Of a stretch of 64,000 bases of DNA, positions 31,722 through 43,954 are shown one piece after another. The stretch lies in the NCBI RefSeq assembly GCF_016920785.2, contig NW_024609881.1, forward strand, positions 44,486,710-44,550,709. Reading direction: 5' to 3'. Each line of letters begins with the position of its first letter. The stretch's first letter is position 1. The notes under the pieces are model-generated. The model ran no database searches and had not been told where the DNA came from. It was given only the letters and a program-made list of their open reading frames with translations. The position numbers were made by a program, and so were the translations under genes. Origin of the DNA: Ixodes scapularis. Taxonomy: Eukaryota; Arthropoda; Arachnida; Ixodida; Ixodidae.

Positions 31722-32818
31722 TATAGACCTTTCCAGCGGCAGTCTCGAACGGAGCGATTTACAGCGCGTGTCCCTGGTTTTGAGAGTGTACGTCAGTGTT
31801 GCCCGACTGCGCTGAGCTGTGGAGTTTCTCGTCGCAGCCTGAGTAGGCGCAATTCCGGACGCTGGTGGCGGCTGAATTGCCGCGTTTTCTTTTTGATCTT
31901 GTGTTCTGGGGCGAACATAATATATAGAGGTCTTTAAGAAAGCAGTGCTCTATTTTTGGGAACAAAAACAAAGAAATGAAAGCTGTTTTGGTGAGTCCGT
32001 GCGCGACAGAACAAATGCAACTGGAATGTTTGTTTCATTTTATGTTCATTGTTTTACGGCACCGTACACTCAGCCGTGTCAATCTATAAAGGTCAAAATA
32101 TTTGACCACACAGGATATCCGTACTGCAAGGATATTCCCCGCACACAACATAAAAATCGATGAGTCTCATCAATCGAACAAAAACTATATTGTACGTACC
32201 CCACGGTGCCGCGTTATCCAAACAGGATTTGGGAAAGGTCTCAACTCTCAAATAACACAGCATATCCAATACACAGTGTCGACGATAGTCACTTCACGAC
32301 GATCGGACGGAATCCGGCGTGTTTTGGGGGACATGTAGAAGAGAGCTCCTTTTTTGCACAGCTTCAAAGCAAATGAACGAACGTGCTTATTCCGTCGCCA
32401 CACCCCGGACCCGACCCTATCAACTAGTTTTTGCGAAGACCCGGAACACAGCCTGGAAGGCTTTTTGGAGATTATCTTGACGGAAATAATCCTCCAAGCA
32501 CGTCGAACTGCCTGCGTCGCGGGCTGCTTGACGTTCGCTCTCTTCGTTCGTTTCCTGCGAAGGCCGAGCGGGCTACGAGCCCTGGTATTCCCTGGCTCTC
32601 ACAGTGGAAGATAAATACAAAGGGTAAGCATCCTAAACAGGCGAATAAAATAAAAACTTCCAAAAAAAGCCGGCGAACTCCGAATGCAAAATGCAGGTGG
32701 GGAGTCACGCTGACCGGGTTTCCACAGCTCAGGTGGGTGCCAGAAATTTCTGGCTGACAGGGGTCGCTCGATTCGCAAAATGGCGGCGGCCAGAGCGCTC
32801 TTTTTGCAAAGGTCTATA
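31722..32818. mobile_element. TA-type MITE, about 1.1 kb
   Basis: TATAGACCTTTCCAGCGG at 31722 and TTGCAAAGGTCTATA ending at 32818 form short inverted ends (TATAGACCTTTSCA). TA-rich borders suggest a Tc1/mariner-related MITE. No transposase. Confidence 0.5.
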
Positions 32819-33667
32819 TATGCGCCAGGAATGGTCAGACTGTTTTCATTTCGATACATGACTATATATTGTCAAAATGCAACTAATTTTACATGCTTCG
32901 CCCTCTTACTGCAATATTTTTGACTTGTATTTATTTACTCATGATTATTATTTTGAACAAAAAAAAAATACTGATACAATCACTTCAGCGTGCCGTTGTT
33001 AGAACGACCAATTTTCAACTCCCTGGGTATAAAAATACCCACCTTTTTTTCCTTCTGCTGTGATGTTCATGTTCCGTTCACTCGAGATAAATATGCGGCA
33101 TTGTAGCCTATGTGGCCGCATGCGGAAGTGTCTGAGCATGTTTTAAAGCTGTAAAAAGAAAAAGTAAAAAAAAAAAAAAATGGAGAAAAGCGAACCAGCC
33201 CGCACCCTTCCGAGCTCTTATCGAGCCTGCCGAACTAATCCCCGAGTTTTGGGATTGAAGGAGAACCTTGAATGGTGACAGAGATTTTGTCGGGGGGCCG
33301 GTAAGCCCACTAGCACTCGTGCGAGAAGGCCGTAAAAAGCGAGGAGGAAAATGGAGGAGGAAAGGGGAGGAGGAAAAAAAGAAAAGAGGGGGAATCTTCT
33401 GCCACGCTGAAGAAAATTTTGAGTGCCCGCCTGGCGAGAAAGACGTGTAGGATCACTGACAAATTGAGAATGTCTGCGTGTGTCTTCCGAACACCCAGCC
33501 TCCATCATGCACTCCATGTGTTCCGGCATGATTTGGCAACGTGTGCACGCTCAAGGTGCAGGAGACGCCAAAGCGTTCTCGAACTTATGTGTCGAGAAAC
33601 CGAGTGTGAGGAGGTGACGAGATTATCGAGTTATTATCGATGATCTCGTCGATAAACTGATCATCGA
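32819..33667. other. No gene seen
   Basis: Contains an A-run (about 33167-33180) and a purine-rich patch (33320-33400). Just before the next element there is a cluster of ATCGAGTTATTAT words (33625-33675) in direct and inverted arrangement. Confidence 0.4.
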
Positions 33668-34732
33668 GTTATTATAATGTACGCTAGAGTTTCAATGGCA
33701 CTAGTGTGCTGTTGCAAATTAAAGCAGGCAGCAACCACTCAAATATTTACTTCCGGTAATGCATTCCTATGCGAAAAAGTGAGCACGCATCCGGAATGAT
33801 TCCTACGTTTAAATAGCTTGGAGCATTTCTCAGTCGGGCTGACGAATAATTGGTCAGTTACAGCGTTTTTGTTTTTGTTTTTTCAAATTTATCCCCTTAA
33901 AAACTGTGCTAAAACGGCTTCTACATGTATGGATGTGCACTGTCGGACACTGTTAGTGCGAACACGACGTCTACGCTTTCAAGCATGATTGACGTACGTG
34001 CCAAACAAACTAAGGACATCTGGAAAACCAAGAGAGACGACAAGAATTGCACAGTAGCACTGGATCAGTAGCTCCCTGTGCATGAACAATCGAAGTAAAC
34101 TGAAGCCACGTAATATAGTCCGATTTTCAATAAGTAAGTCCTGCTTTTTTTCTGCTCTGTGCAAAGATGCTTGTCCTATGTTTGAAACATCACCCGTTTG
34201 GTCTTTATCTTTGTGAAAAAGTGTAATAAAAACTGCCGGGCATAGAAAATAATTTTAAAACAGACACCTTTCATAGTTCACATACTTTATGACTAGGGTT
34301 CCGTGTTTACGAAGTTTATTTTTTTGTCGAATTCGGGGGGCACTTTTCAAAGTTCATTTTGTGGCAAAACATTCTAAGTTTATTTTTGTTTGATTTCCAA
34401 TTCTCCAAAATTCGGTGTTTGATGACGCAGTGTTTTCTGTTAAAACAAATAAATAATATCCGCATGTAAACGTATGCCAGACAAAGAAGTCAAACGCGCT
34501 TGTATTAATATTTCTTAAGTCGGATTTGGTGTTGCTGCCATTTCTATTGGCAATACTATTTTGTACCACATCAAAAGTATCATACAAATGTTGCTTCATG
34601 AAATAAACATCGATTACTTAATATCAAACTCTTGGAGGAAGTCAGTAAGCCGTATTCATCCCATCCTATTCCATAAATCTATCCGGTGGCTGCCCAAGGT
34701 GTGGTTAAAGACCGATCTACAAAATAATTTAC

Positions 34733-34940
34733 CGTATCCTCCTCACCACCCTTCGTCATTTCTCCTCTCCCCCAGTATCTGGACAAAGGGGGAACTCCTT
34801 TTGTTGCTGTATCTTGGGGCTGGCTAAGCCGGGAGCTTATCTCGGCTTATCCAGCCTTGAGATGCAGCAACAGAAGGAGTCCCCCTTTCCCTTCTGGAAG
34901 AGGGGAAAAGGGAAGCGTGGAAAGGAGGATTTTTTATACT
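34733..34940. repeat. Foldback repeat with arms of about 95 bp
   Basis: TATCCTCCTC ... AAAGGGGGAACTCCTTTTG then GGCTGGCTAAGCC, and after a short centre GGCTTATCCAGCC ... AGGAGTCCCCCTTT ... AAGGAGGATTTTTTATA: the second half is the reverse complement of the first with mismatches and small gaps. No obvious flanking duplication. Confidence 0.7.
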
Positions 34941-34969
34941 TTGCGGAAAAACTTTTTGTACGTCAGGCT

Positions 34970-35799
34970 TTAAAGGGGTAGAGAAACGAAATTTCAGCCC
35001 TCGTTTTCTAGCTTAAATGTGGTGCATTTTGCAGCGTAACCTCAAAAACACCAGTCTTTCGTTGAAAGGCACAAGAAAACTAAATTTAAAGCTAATTAAA
35101 CTTATTTTTCAATGTGCACTTGGTAGATGCCTGTGAAGCTTAGTTGGGAGGTAATCTAGTAATGCTACCAATGTTGGGGATCTTGCTACGTAGGTCATGA
35201 CATAGCAAGTGCCGCACTAAACATCGGAGCAGTGCCACTCTGGAAGTATGCTCAACCGTTTAAAACGGCCATGAAACAATCTTTCAAGTTTTTCTTAGCT
35301 TTCTTTCTCAACTCACAAATCGCACCATTCTCCCCCTAGAAGATTAGCCCATCACTCAAAACTCTGACAAAAGTTGCTTGCCCCACCCCGTTCACCCCTA
35401 AGCTGACAGTGTTGTGGAAGCTACGTGCTCCTTGGGCCAGCCACTCACTCGGCACCCCACGGGTACTTTCAACGGCTTTGTTGGAACGCGTTGACGCTAT
35501 TCACACCACCAGAACGCTGACAACGCAACCAACGGCAAAGCTCATATTCACGCCAGCCTTACTACGTCACGAATGCGAGGAATCTTTGTTTTGTTTGAGC
35601 TGGATATCCCTATGATGCATCACGCTCTCTGTTGGCTTCTCTTCGAGCGCTTCCTGGAGTGCAGCCTTTGGAACGAAAAATATAGACAGTCGTTCAAAAT
35701 ACACACATGCGATTATCATTTGTGGTCATTATCCGTCATGCTTGACACATTTCCGAACGAAATTTTTATATCTCAATTTTCGTTTCCGTACCCCTTTAA
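34970..35799. mobile_element. TTAA-type MITE, about 0.83 kb (family C)
   Basis: TTAAAGGGGTAGAGAAACGA at 34970 and, inverted, TTTCGTTTCCGTACCCCTTTAA ending at 35799. TTAA on both sides. No coding motif. Confidence 0.8.
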
Positions 35800-36133
35800 G
35801 GATGTAATCGAGAAGTTTGTGCAGCCCCTCTTACTAATTTTATGCAATCTCTATGGTCCCCAGCTTCACACTATTACCAAAACGCAATTTCTCGCACAAA
35901 TAGTATAGCCCAAACAGGACACCAAGACAGTGGCTCTTGTCGTGAGCTGAATTGACAATGAATGACCTGTCCTACTGAATGAACCTTGACGAGAATAGCG
36001 GTAAGACCATTTATGACAATGGTCCGAGATTTGAAAGATAATTATGGTGGCATTTTCCTAGAACGATTGACCCTGCGCTGATGAAAGTGTAAAATACTGT
36101 CTTTTTTTTACGGGGCGGGGGGATGGCATATCT

Positions 36134-36166
36134 AACTTCGGAGTTTATCGGATAAACTCCGAAGTT
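36134..36166. repeat. Perfect 16-bp palindrome
   Basis: AACTTCGGAGTTTATC, one G, then its exact reverse complement. Lies near the right end of the long-TIR element. Confidence 0.85.
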
Positions 36167-36825
36167 TGTTTGGTACCACCCAAATAAAAGATTTTCATGT
36201 CTTTTTCCGGCGAAGAGATAAAATGCACATGCGTTTTTTCATAGGAATGTACAGGTGCACCTCAAAAGTAGACTGGTTGCTGTCTGCTTCAATTTGCGTC
36301 GTGGAAGTCGCATAGACGCTAGTGCCAGTTGAACCTCTACATGGATGCTCGTGCCAGTTGAACCTCTAGCGTACATTATAATAACTATGCCTCCGATTTG
36401 GTATGATTAGTGCTTAGACCTAAAGCTAGCTGCATAACTAGTTATGCTTGATACCGTCGAATATGGTGCCCAGTTCTGAAGTCAGTCACCTTATCTTTTG
36501 TGCTAGAAGTCGCTCGAGCAAAGAACTTCGTGAGAGCAGCCGAGTGTTTCGAAGCAAGGTTCTTCTGCTCCTGTTTCTGCGTTGTTGTGTGATGCTTGAC
36601 AGTGCTGATACGATCAAATTTCTCCGTAAATCTGCTCGCGCATATAATACACCTTGCGGGTGTGGCGTCGTCATCCATGGGCAGGAGCAAACTCTCCTAC
36701 TCCAGGTTGAGACCTCCAATCTTCCGGGGCATGCACCGACGGATGTTTTGCTGTTTCGAAGGAGGAGAATTCGCGCCTGGGTGACCATAATGCTCAAGGC
36801 AGAAAACGGGACATTCCACCGGGCC

Positions 36826-36853
<28 letters not shown>
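36826..36853. repeat. Poly-G tract, 28 bp
   Basis: Uninterrupted run of G. Prone to G-quadruplex formation and to length errors in sequencing. Confidence 0.9.
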
Positions 36854-36856
<3 letters not shown>

Positions 36857-36925
36857 TTAAAGATTGAGATTTCAAAACTTTACCATAGTGCACTAAGCCC
36901 TGGAACAGTCACACTCACAGTTCGT

Positions 36926-37028
36926 TCCATGCACCCAAAAAACGGGGACAAAGAGGCGCGAAACAGAGCGCTAAAATGTATTCCGAAATCCAAAACCATC
37001 TAGCCCAACAATCTACTCCATGCACCCA
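36926..37028 (+). mobile_element. Mini PLE-tail insertion (79 bp) with 12-bp target duplication
   Basis: TCCATGCACCCA at 36926-36937 and 37017-37028. The insert begins AAAAACGGGGAC and ends ACCATCTAGCCCAACAATCT, matching the PLE 3' terminal word. It is a severely 5'-truncated copy lying inside the hAT MITE. Confidence 0.8.
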
Positions 37029-37532
37029 TTCGGAAGATGTTTGTGGGCAAAAGCAGTTCTAAATTTTACTCTCAAGTAAATATTTTAAAGTACCTACGGT
37101 CATTTTTGTAAAATATACTTGTAACGAGTAGGCATAGTTTCGGTTTGCTTCAACTCGCTTGGTGCCAATTTCGAATCTCTGCACTCCTCCGAAAACGGGA
37201 CATGATTCTTTATTGGAACAAAAAGACGGGGTGGCAGAAGCGAACCTCAAAAGCGGGACTGTCCCGGCCAAAAAGGGACGTCTGGTCACCCTAATTCGCG
37301 CTCATGGTGCAAGCAAAGGAAGCACATTACCACTGATGCTGATATTTGCTCTATTCCAAGGTTCAGTATACTTGAAGGAATCTTGCTTCCAGTTTTTATG
37401 GGCACAAGATAGAAGCTGGTTGACAAATGTCGTAAGAGTTTTGGTGATTGACGCCTGGAAAGCCTCGGTACAAACCAATCGCTTCGCTGCGCATGGTATT
37501 ACAAAAACCGAGTGTATGATAGGAGGGAACAC

Positions 37533-40500
37533 GGATAGCTTTGCCCTCGGTTCCGCCTCAAACCTAATACGTGCTTAATGTCCATTTAAAAAAAAAAAAG
37601 ACGTCTCGGCACATAATCAAATTATGGCAGGTATTTAAAAATAGTTAGCAAAGCAGAACATAGCAGCGCAAATCGATACTCTGAAAGAATGCTGAAAAAG
37701 CAACAATGCCGGCATCTTTCTTTGATCCTCTGCAATAGCAAAGAAAAACAATTTTTTTTTTGGCTAATGTGCAATGGAGGGGTTGACTAGAGTCGACTTA
37801 CGAACGTGTAAATACAGTAACCACGGCTGCGAGAGACGCATATTCCTTCCTAGACATCGTCAGCGCGTTTGGCTGTTGGCTTTCAAGCAATTTTGAATAT
37901 CACCTTATGCTTACGAAGAGCTTTCAAAAAAAAAAAAAAAAAGCAAGAAAACAAAAACTATGGAAGTTCGAAGGGAAACGATGGCCTACTAGGGAGCGCA
38001 TACGATGAAAGTGTCATTGGATACAAAAGCCGTAAAACCAACGTCTCCCAGAAGGAACATCAATAGCCTCACAGCTTTCAGGAAGGCACATAATTATTTT
38101 ATGATAGGCATCTGGAAATAGTTAGAAAGAAAGTCTAAAATAATGTTTGGAAAGAATACCGAAGAAACTAGAATGTTGGTGTGTTCTTTTGATCATGTAC
38201 AATGGCTGCACTCCAGCAGTGCACGCTAGCAGGAACAATGAGCCGCCACTCAACGTGCAGCTCCTATTGCAATCATATGTAAATCGTATAGATGTCGTAA
38301 AGTTGTCGTAAAGATAACAGCTTTGCTGGTCCTCCAGCGAAGCTGTTATAGATGGGCTCTACAATTTTTGTGAATTTTTAGAAGTGGAGGCTTAATTCAA
38401 GCAATAGTGAAGGTCATTTGAATGTCTGACATGGTTTTAGTCTTTGAGCTGCATATAGTATACTATAATAAAATGTGTGTATTCCTTCTATTGCCACTTA
38501 CAGCCGACCACCACACCACGATCACTTGCCACAATAAGTGCCCATCTGTTACGTATGAAAAGTAAAAAAAAAATAAAGCAATGAACATATCAGGTGCCTA
38601 CCCCAGAGTTGTGAGCTCAACCAGCGAACCGAGACACTCATCAGCTCTCTGACCACGCCGTAGCTAAGTGGTGAAGCTTGCCACGCGCGCACGTGCGATG
38701 CGGTGAAGCCAACCCTGTTTTGTGAACCCCTTCTTCATATTTGCTGCCCATACCCCACTTCTTCAAAATTATCTGTAATATTTTGGATGGATGTTCGCAT
38801 GGAATTTTACAGAAGAAACGACATAACATTGTTTGTTCATCATTTTGTTGTTCTAACCCTTCGCATTGAGTTTACCCCACAACTCTGCTGATTTTTCTGG
38901 CACTATAGTCCTCCTCTTAGGCTTTTATATAACGAGGTACAATTGTTTTTATACACCTGTTTCATTTGCCATAAATATGTGAAAGTATCTAAGGTTGTGC
39001 AGGCTAACGGCATGTTGTTCTGCGCATAACTTCTACATTTGTTCATGCTTTGCATGAAATTCTACTGCATAAGTTGCTCCGAACAGGCAGTTACAGCCCT
39101 TTACTCCCGAACAGAACACAGGAAAGACCGGCGAGCACTACTTCCAGCCAACAGTGTCGCACGCTGTACAGACACAAATCTAGTATTGAAGTATTAAATG
39201 GGAAAGAGTGGTGAAAATGAAGTGCAAAAATTGTGAATATCATTATTAGGCTAATTCCAGTATGGTATTACATATTTCAATAGATATTTCCCAGATATCC
39301 AGGTTAAAATACAGTGCGAGCATTGTGATTTTATTATGTTGGCATTCCTGGCAAGAGACTCCGTGAGCAGCTTGTGGCCTGTGTTTTTCCAGGCCTTATT
39401 GTGGGGCCTTGAAGGTACTCCAAGACTGGTGGTGGCACTCGGCCAGCCTCTGCGCCATCATGGCCGAAATCTTCATACTTGTACCAGCCCCTTGGTCTGC
39501 AGGGTTCCTGCGAAAACAAATCATTCATACAAATTCGAGCCCTATCAATGTTATTGAAGTGCAAAACATCTGTTTGTGTAGTACACTAGTCAAAGAAAAC
39601 AGCAGTGTTGTTTTAATATACACCAGGGACACCAAACGACATGGACAGAGGCAGACAAGGAGTTTCCTGCATGATGGCATTGCTTTCACCTTGCATAGTA
39701 TTGTATGCAACTGTCAGAAGTTAATTATCAATTAACTTATTTCGATTTATCTGTAGCTCTTGCATCATTCCACACTTTATTTATTTATTTATTCATATTA
39801 CCCCTAAAGGCCCTCGTGAGAGGGTATTACATAGGGGGGGGGGAGGGTTAATGCTGCCTCGTTTAAAAGTGTGTGGGTAGTCCATCATAAAACAGGTAAT
39901 GAAAGCACTGTGCTCAACTGTTTTTGCACCATTTCCCTCTTGCACTTTAACAGATGTGAACCAATGTAGGCAAATCGTACAAGCCAGCTGTTAGTATATT
40001 TGCACTTCAATCCACAGGTAACACACTCCGGACAATACAAAATATATCCATGCTTTTTATAACAGAATTGAAACTACAAAGAAACAGGAGGTCGTACCGT
40101 AGGATCAACATGATGCATTTTGTGAAGAAAGGTTAAAGCATTGTTCTTGAATCAATATACTCGCTGACCTCTAAAATGGTTGCTTTAGATTTTACATAGT
40201 GGCACTGTGAGATAGTGTGAGCTTAATCATTTTATGAACAATAGATTTATTCACGCTGGCTCCATTTCCTTTACGGATTTGCCACATGCAGTCCCCTGCT
40301 TCCCTCTTTTGGCTCCTTCACATTTTAATGTGTGCTGCTCTGCAGTGTACGATTGCATTGTGGTGTAGCGTGCTTAACGGCCATTAAAACTAAATGGAGG
40401 CCCAAGCATCCTCAAGTGTATGTTAATTCATGAACGCTCTGGTCCCTTGTACCCAGAACTGTCAAAGTCAAGTTAACTTTGTTAATGAGGTCATTATGGC

Positions 40501-42110
40501 TACCAGCTATGATGAATATGCTGGCATCTTCACATCATACAATATAATTTGCTAAGCAAATGATGTTTGAAATACTGATGTGGACAAAAAACAGCTAAAG
40601 TTTGCTTTCCTATGAGAGCCACACTGGGCGAGTCTTGTTTAATAACGCGAGTTTTGGTTTCTATGACCATATTATTATGACACCTCATATATGGTTTATG
40701 AAGTTCCGGAAGTAGCTCAGAACTGATACACAAGTTTACCCACTAGAAACATAAATGTTATGATTGATGAAGTAACATGCACTTCACGTGAACTCGTTGT
40801 CTCTGCCTTTTTTGAGTCAAGTTTTGCTACAGAAATATCATTTTATGTAAGTTTTCAAAATAACTCTCTGATAAACAGAGAATGTTATGAGAATGTGAGG
40901 ATCATGAGGTTCTATATGTCGGGTCATGAGGAATCCGCTTTCAATGTTCTATATTTAAACACATCCTTCTCTAGAAAAAGAGGTGGGAGTGAAACCTGAA
41001 CTGTCTAATGCATATACTAATCCACCGTCTCAAGTTGCTTCTCATGAGGTGCTGTGTAAATAAATTGGCCTGTTTTTTTTGTTGTTTTTTTTGCTATGCA
41101 CAGATGTATCAACCATGCTTGTAGGTGTAGTTATTTTCTATTACCAATATAATTTTGCTGCCTAACTCTTTCTATTTTAGAAGCTTAGTCCTTACCAACA
41201 ATGAAGTATGTAGCCCAGTATGTATTTCAATTTTAGTAACATCCTTTCTTTAGCTAGGTAGTCACAATCTTTGAAGTGTTCTCAATATTTATAATGCTGA
41301 AATGTTGCAGTAGTCATAACTGAAAGTACCTTTCAACCCAATCAATGTTTCATACATTCATAGGTATTTCACTTAACCTACATTTCAGACTTATCAGTGG
41401 TTCACGATAATATATGATGTCAGGGATTTGAGTTTTTGACAAAAGGAGGCTGGAACCTAATTATGAAGTACCAACATGCCTCTTTATCCAATCCAAATGT
41501 TTTTGAAAAGCCTCGAGACACTATTTTCTCTTGTCTCAGGAAGTGTTAACATCACTCAATTTAGGCTTCTCTTTACCCCACAGTATGTCGCTCTTGTTCT
41601 AAGACAGGTTTATGTGTCAATTAAAGATAAGTGTACAGTCACCCACTGGCCATGGCTCTGCACTCGTCCAGGGCCAAGCAGGAATACAGGGTTCACACTG
41701 TGCTCCTTTCCGAGCACTTCTTCAGCATCGCTTGAAATAAACATGCACAAGAATGGAGACTCAGTTTTTACCTGCTTCTCTGGGAGACCACTGATTCCAT
41801 TCCTCGATCCAGAAAATCATGAAACGTGGTGGCATTTCATTTCAAAAACTGAGAAATAAAATTTCGCTTTGAGAAATCGTGTCTCGTCTCTCTTTACTAT
41901 GAGAGCTGCTCGTAAAACCAAGTATGTGCAGCACGTGAACTGAAAATTCCTTCTGTAGGCTATCTATACCAGGCACACTGGCCACTGCAGAAAACAGAGC
42001 TGGGCCGTTACTATTTCCAATTCATAGAAACCACCTCCCATATATATTTCTAACACCACTATTCACTTATATGCGGAGGACCATGTGATTCATAGGAAAA
42101 GATTTAACGT
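37533..42110. other. Long stretch without a supported gene
   Basis: AT-rich, with simple repeats (TTTA repeat at 39778-39794, A-runs at 37588 and 37926). A plus-strand frame 41476-41859 (127 codons) followed at once by AATAAA (about 41855) could be the 3' part of a transcript, but has no known motif. Small plus-strand frame 39409-39735 is likewise unrecognised. Confidence 0.4.
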
Positions 42111-42114
42111 GTCT

Positions 42115-42560
42115 GGCTGCCCTTTTACAAAGTGATTTGGCGTCGAGAATTGCAGATGAAGATCAACTATAGCAAAGCTAAATTTTTCAGCTTACTGCAG
42201 AAGTACCCAGTTTGGTCATTCACTGTTCAGCATATCAATTGAAGCTGTTACAACAAACAAATATCTTGACAGAAAAATTATCTACACCTTATCATGGAAA
42301 TCTCGGATACATATACCGCTGCAAAAAGTAGCCAAAAGATCTTTATCATCTTTATAAGGTCACATAAAAGCTAAACGGCATAGAGTATAAAACTCATTAG
42401 TCCTCAGCTAAAATATGCATCACTGGTCTGGAATTATATCTGGATGCTGCACAAAACCAGGCTGATCGCTTCATCCTTCCTAATTAGGATGCCTCTAGTA
42501 GGCTCTTCCCATCTATCTTTACACTCACCATCCTCTCAAAACTCAACTAGTCGGCCCAAA
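42115..42560 (+). pseudogene. CR1/L2-like LINE C-terminal remnant, heavily mutated
   Basis: Across several frames the canonical order is seen: W..E..MKINYSKAKFFS, NKYLDRKI....LSWKSRIHI, QKVAKRSLSSL, then LKYASLVWN, equivalent to the 'YLGV...LSW..HI...KA...L' and 'LEYAS.VW' blocks. Many stops; older than the LINE at 11 kb. It ends where the TTAA MITE begins. Confidence 0.65.
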
Positions 42561-42594
42561 CAGGTCATTCTGAAAAAAAGAAAAAAGTAGATAC

Positions 42595-43954
42595 TTAAAG
42601 GGCAACTCCGCTTCATTTTTGATATTTAGAAAACTATGTAGCCCTCTTCAGTATCATATAGAAAGACCCCATGTCAAATATTACGATCTCTTGCCAGCAA
42701 ACCTTCAAGTGAGCCAAGTCGCCGAAATCTGCCAAATCTAGCGTGCGGCGCGAGGCGCAATCGTCAGCGCAGTCAATGCCACGGAGTTGGAGCAGCCGAC
42801 ATTGAGCCACTACGTCAGAGGCATGTCAACGTCATTCTCACATTTTGTTTGTTTTTACTTCTGAGAGCGAAATTGAACGATGGCGCCATGAGTTTCTCCT
42901 CCCGGCAGGGGGGTAAAGGTGGGTGAGGAGGAGTGGCAAATCCCGTGCGCCGACATCCTGGGTCCCGAGTGAACAATCGCGAAAGAGAGCGACAGAACAC
43001 GAGAGAAAGAAAGCAACGTTGCCATGGTAAACGCGGTAAACGCGAAGAGTGTAAACTCTCAGCAATATAAACAGTGATAATTTAACGTTGTAAACTAAAT
43101 TCTGAGCTATTCTAACGCTTATAAAAAGCAATAAAGTCATTACGCTGCATTAACTTCCCTTCTGTCGAAATCTCGGAAATCTGGTGGTTGCGCAGTTTCG
43201 TATTCCTCAACCGCGCCCAGCCGCGCCCCACCAGCGAAGCCGGGTATATGGATTAGTTTAGCGTTAACGCGAGGCCGTACATCTGCGCGCTATGCAAAAA
43301 GAAACCTTCGAAAGGAACGCGAGTATTTTTCCACCGGTAAGTTCGTGGATTGTTGAAGTTCACGAAACTGCTCTGATGATGTAACCGTGTTTGGGACCCA
43401 GAGGGTCTGCCTGCATGGTCCGACGCTTGCGGCAGCCAGAATGTATGGGAAAATGGCGGACCTTTTCCTCTAGATTTAGTATATGATCTCTATGCCTCCC
43501 GGTGTTGGCTGAACGGCGTTCACGTGATCACCGCAACGCGGATGCGCTAGTTTGCGCTGCCCTGCGCTCTTATCGGTCTGTTTCTCCGCTCCCCTTCTCT
43601 TTCGTCTTCTCCCCTTCCTCCTCTCCTGCGGGCCATCACCGTCCACGCCAAGCGAAGCGACCTGCCCGCCTGCCCGCGGCTGCCGCGGCGCGTATCCTGT
43701 TTCTCGCTCCTTCCCGAACGTCACAAGACCACGTGGTTCGACGTGACGTGCCATGACTGTGACGACCCGAGACCAATGTTGCTTGACGCAACCGAAGTTT
43801 CGGTTTCGGTATCAGCTGATGTTTAAATTAGGATTACACAAATAATATTCCACATTTCGCGAATCCGATGACGCAGAGCTGTTTAGCAGTGCTTTGTGAA
43901 TTGGAATCCTATGTAAGCCTAAATTTTTCGGAATTGAGCGGCGTTGCCCTTTAA
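42595..43954. mobile_element. Complete TTAA-type MITE, about 1.35 kb (family B)
   Basis: TTAA at 42595-42598 and 43951-43954. Ends AGGGCAACTCCGCTTCATTT and, inverted, AAATTTTTCGGAATTGAGCG followed by GCGTTGCCCT. The centre is GC-rich (43480-43760). Partial copies: 26130-26352 (left end) and 58178-58421 (right end). Likely piggyBac-mobilised. Confidence 0.85.

Larger units (their letters stand above)
33668..36385. mobile_element. Long-TIR DNA element, about 2.7 kb, with nested insertions
   Basis: Left GTTATTATAATGTACGCTAG (33668) and the reverse complement of the right end (GTTATTATAATGTACGCTAG, ending 36385) match exactly for 20 bp and continue with gaps for roughly 160 bp (shared words: GGCACTAG, GCAGGCAGCAACCA versus GCAGACAGCAACCA, CATTCCTATG). 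No transposase is visible. Contains a foldback (34733-34940) and a complete TTAA MITE (34970-35799). The superfamily is not recognised. Confidence 0.7.
36769..37301. mobile_element. Non-autonomous hAT element with 8-bp target duplication
   Basis: ATTCGCGC at 36769-36776 and 37294-37301 flanks 517 bp. The ends are inverted: CTGGGTGACCA at left, and the right end reads TAGGGTGACCA in reverse complement, followed on both sides by related GGGAC words. The 8-bp duplication and ends fit hAT. It contains a 28-bp G run and a 79-bp PLE-tail insertion. Confidence 0.88.
36442..37532 (-). pseudogene. Remnant of a hAT-type (BED/C2HC) transposon protein, interrupted
   Basis: The minus strand at 36690-36442 reads DDATPARCIICASRF, ISTVKHHTTT and KHSAALTKFF, the C..C...H..H layout and 'L-T-S/K-F-F' follow-up seen at the N-terminus of several arthropod hAT-derived proteins. 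At 37532-37302 a further frame (TEAFQASITKTLTTFVNQLL ... KYTEPWNRANISISGN) leads straight into it if the intervening hAT MITE is removed. Identification rests on pattern only. Confidence 0.4.
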
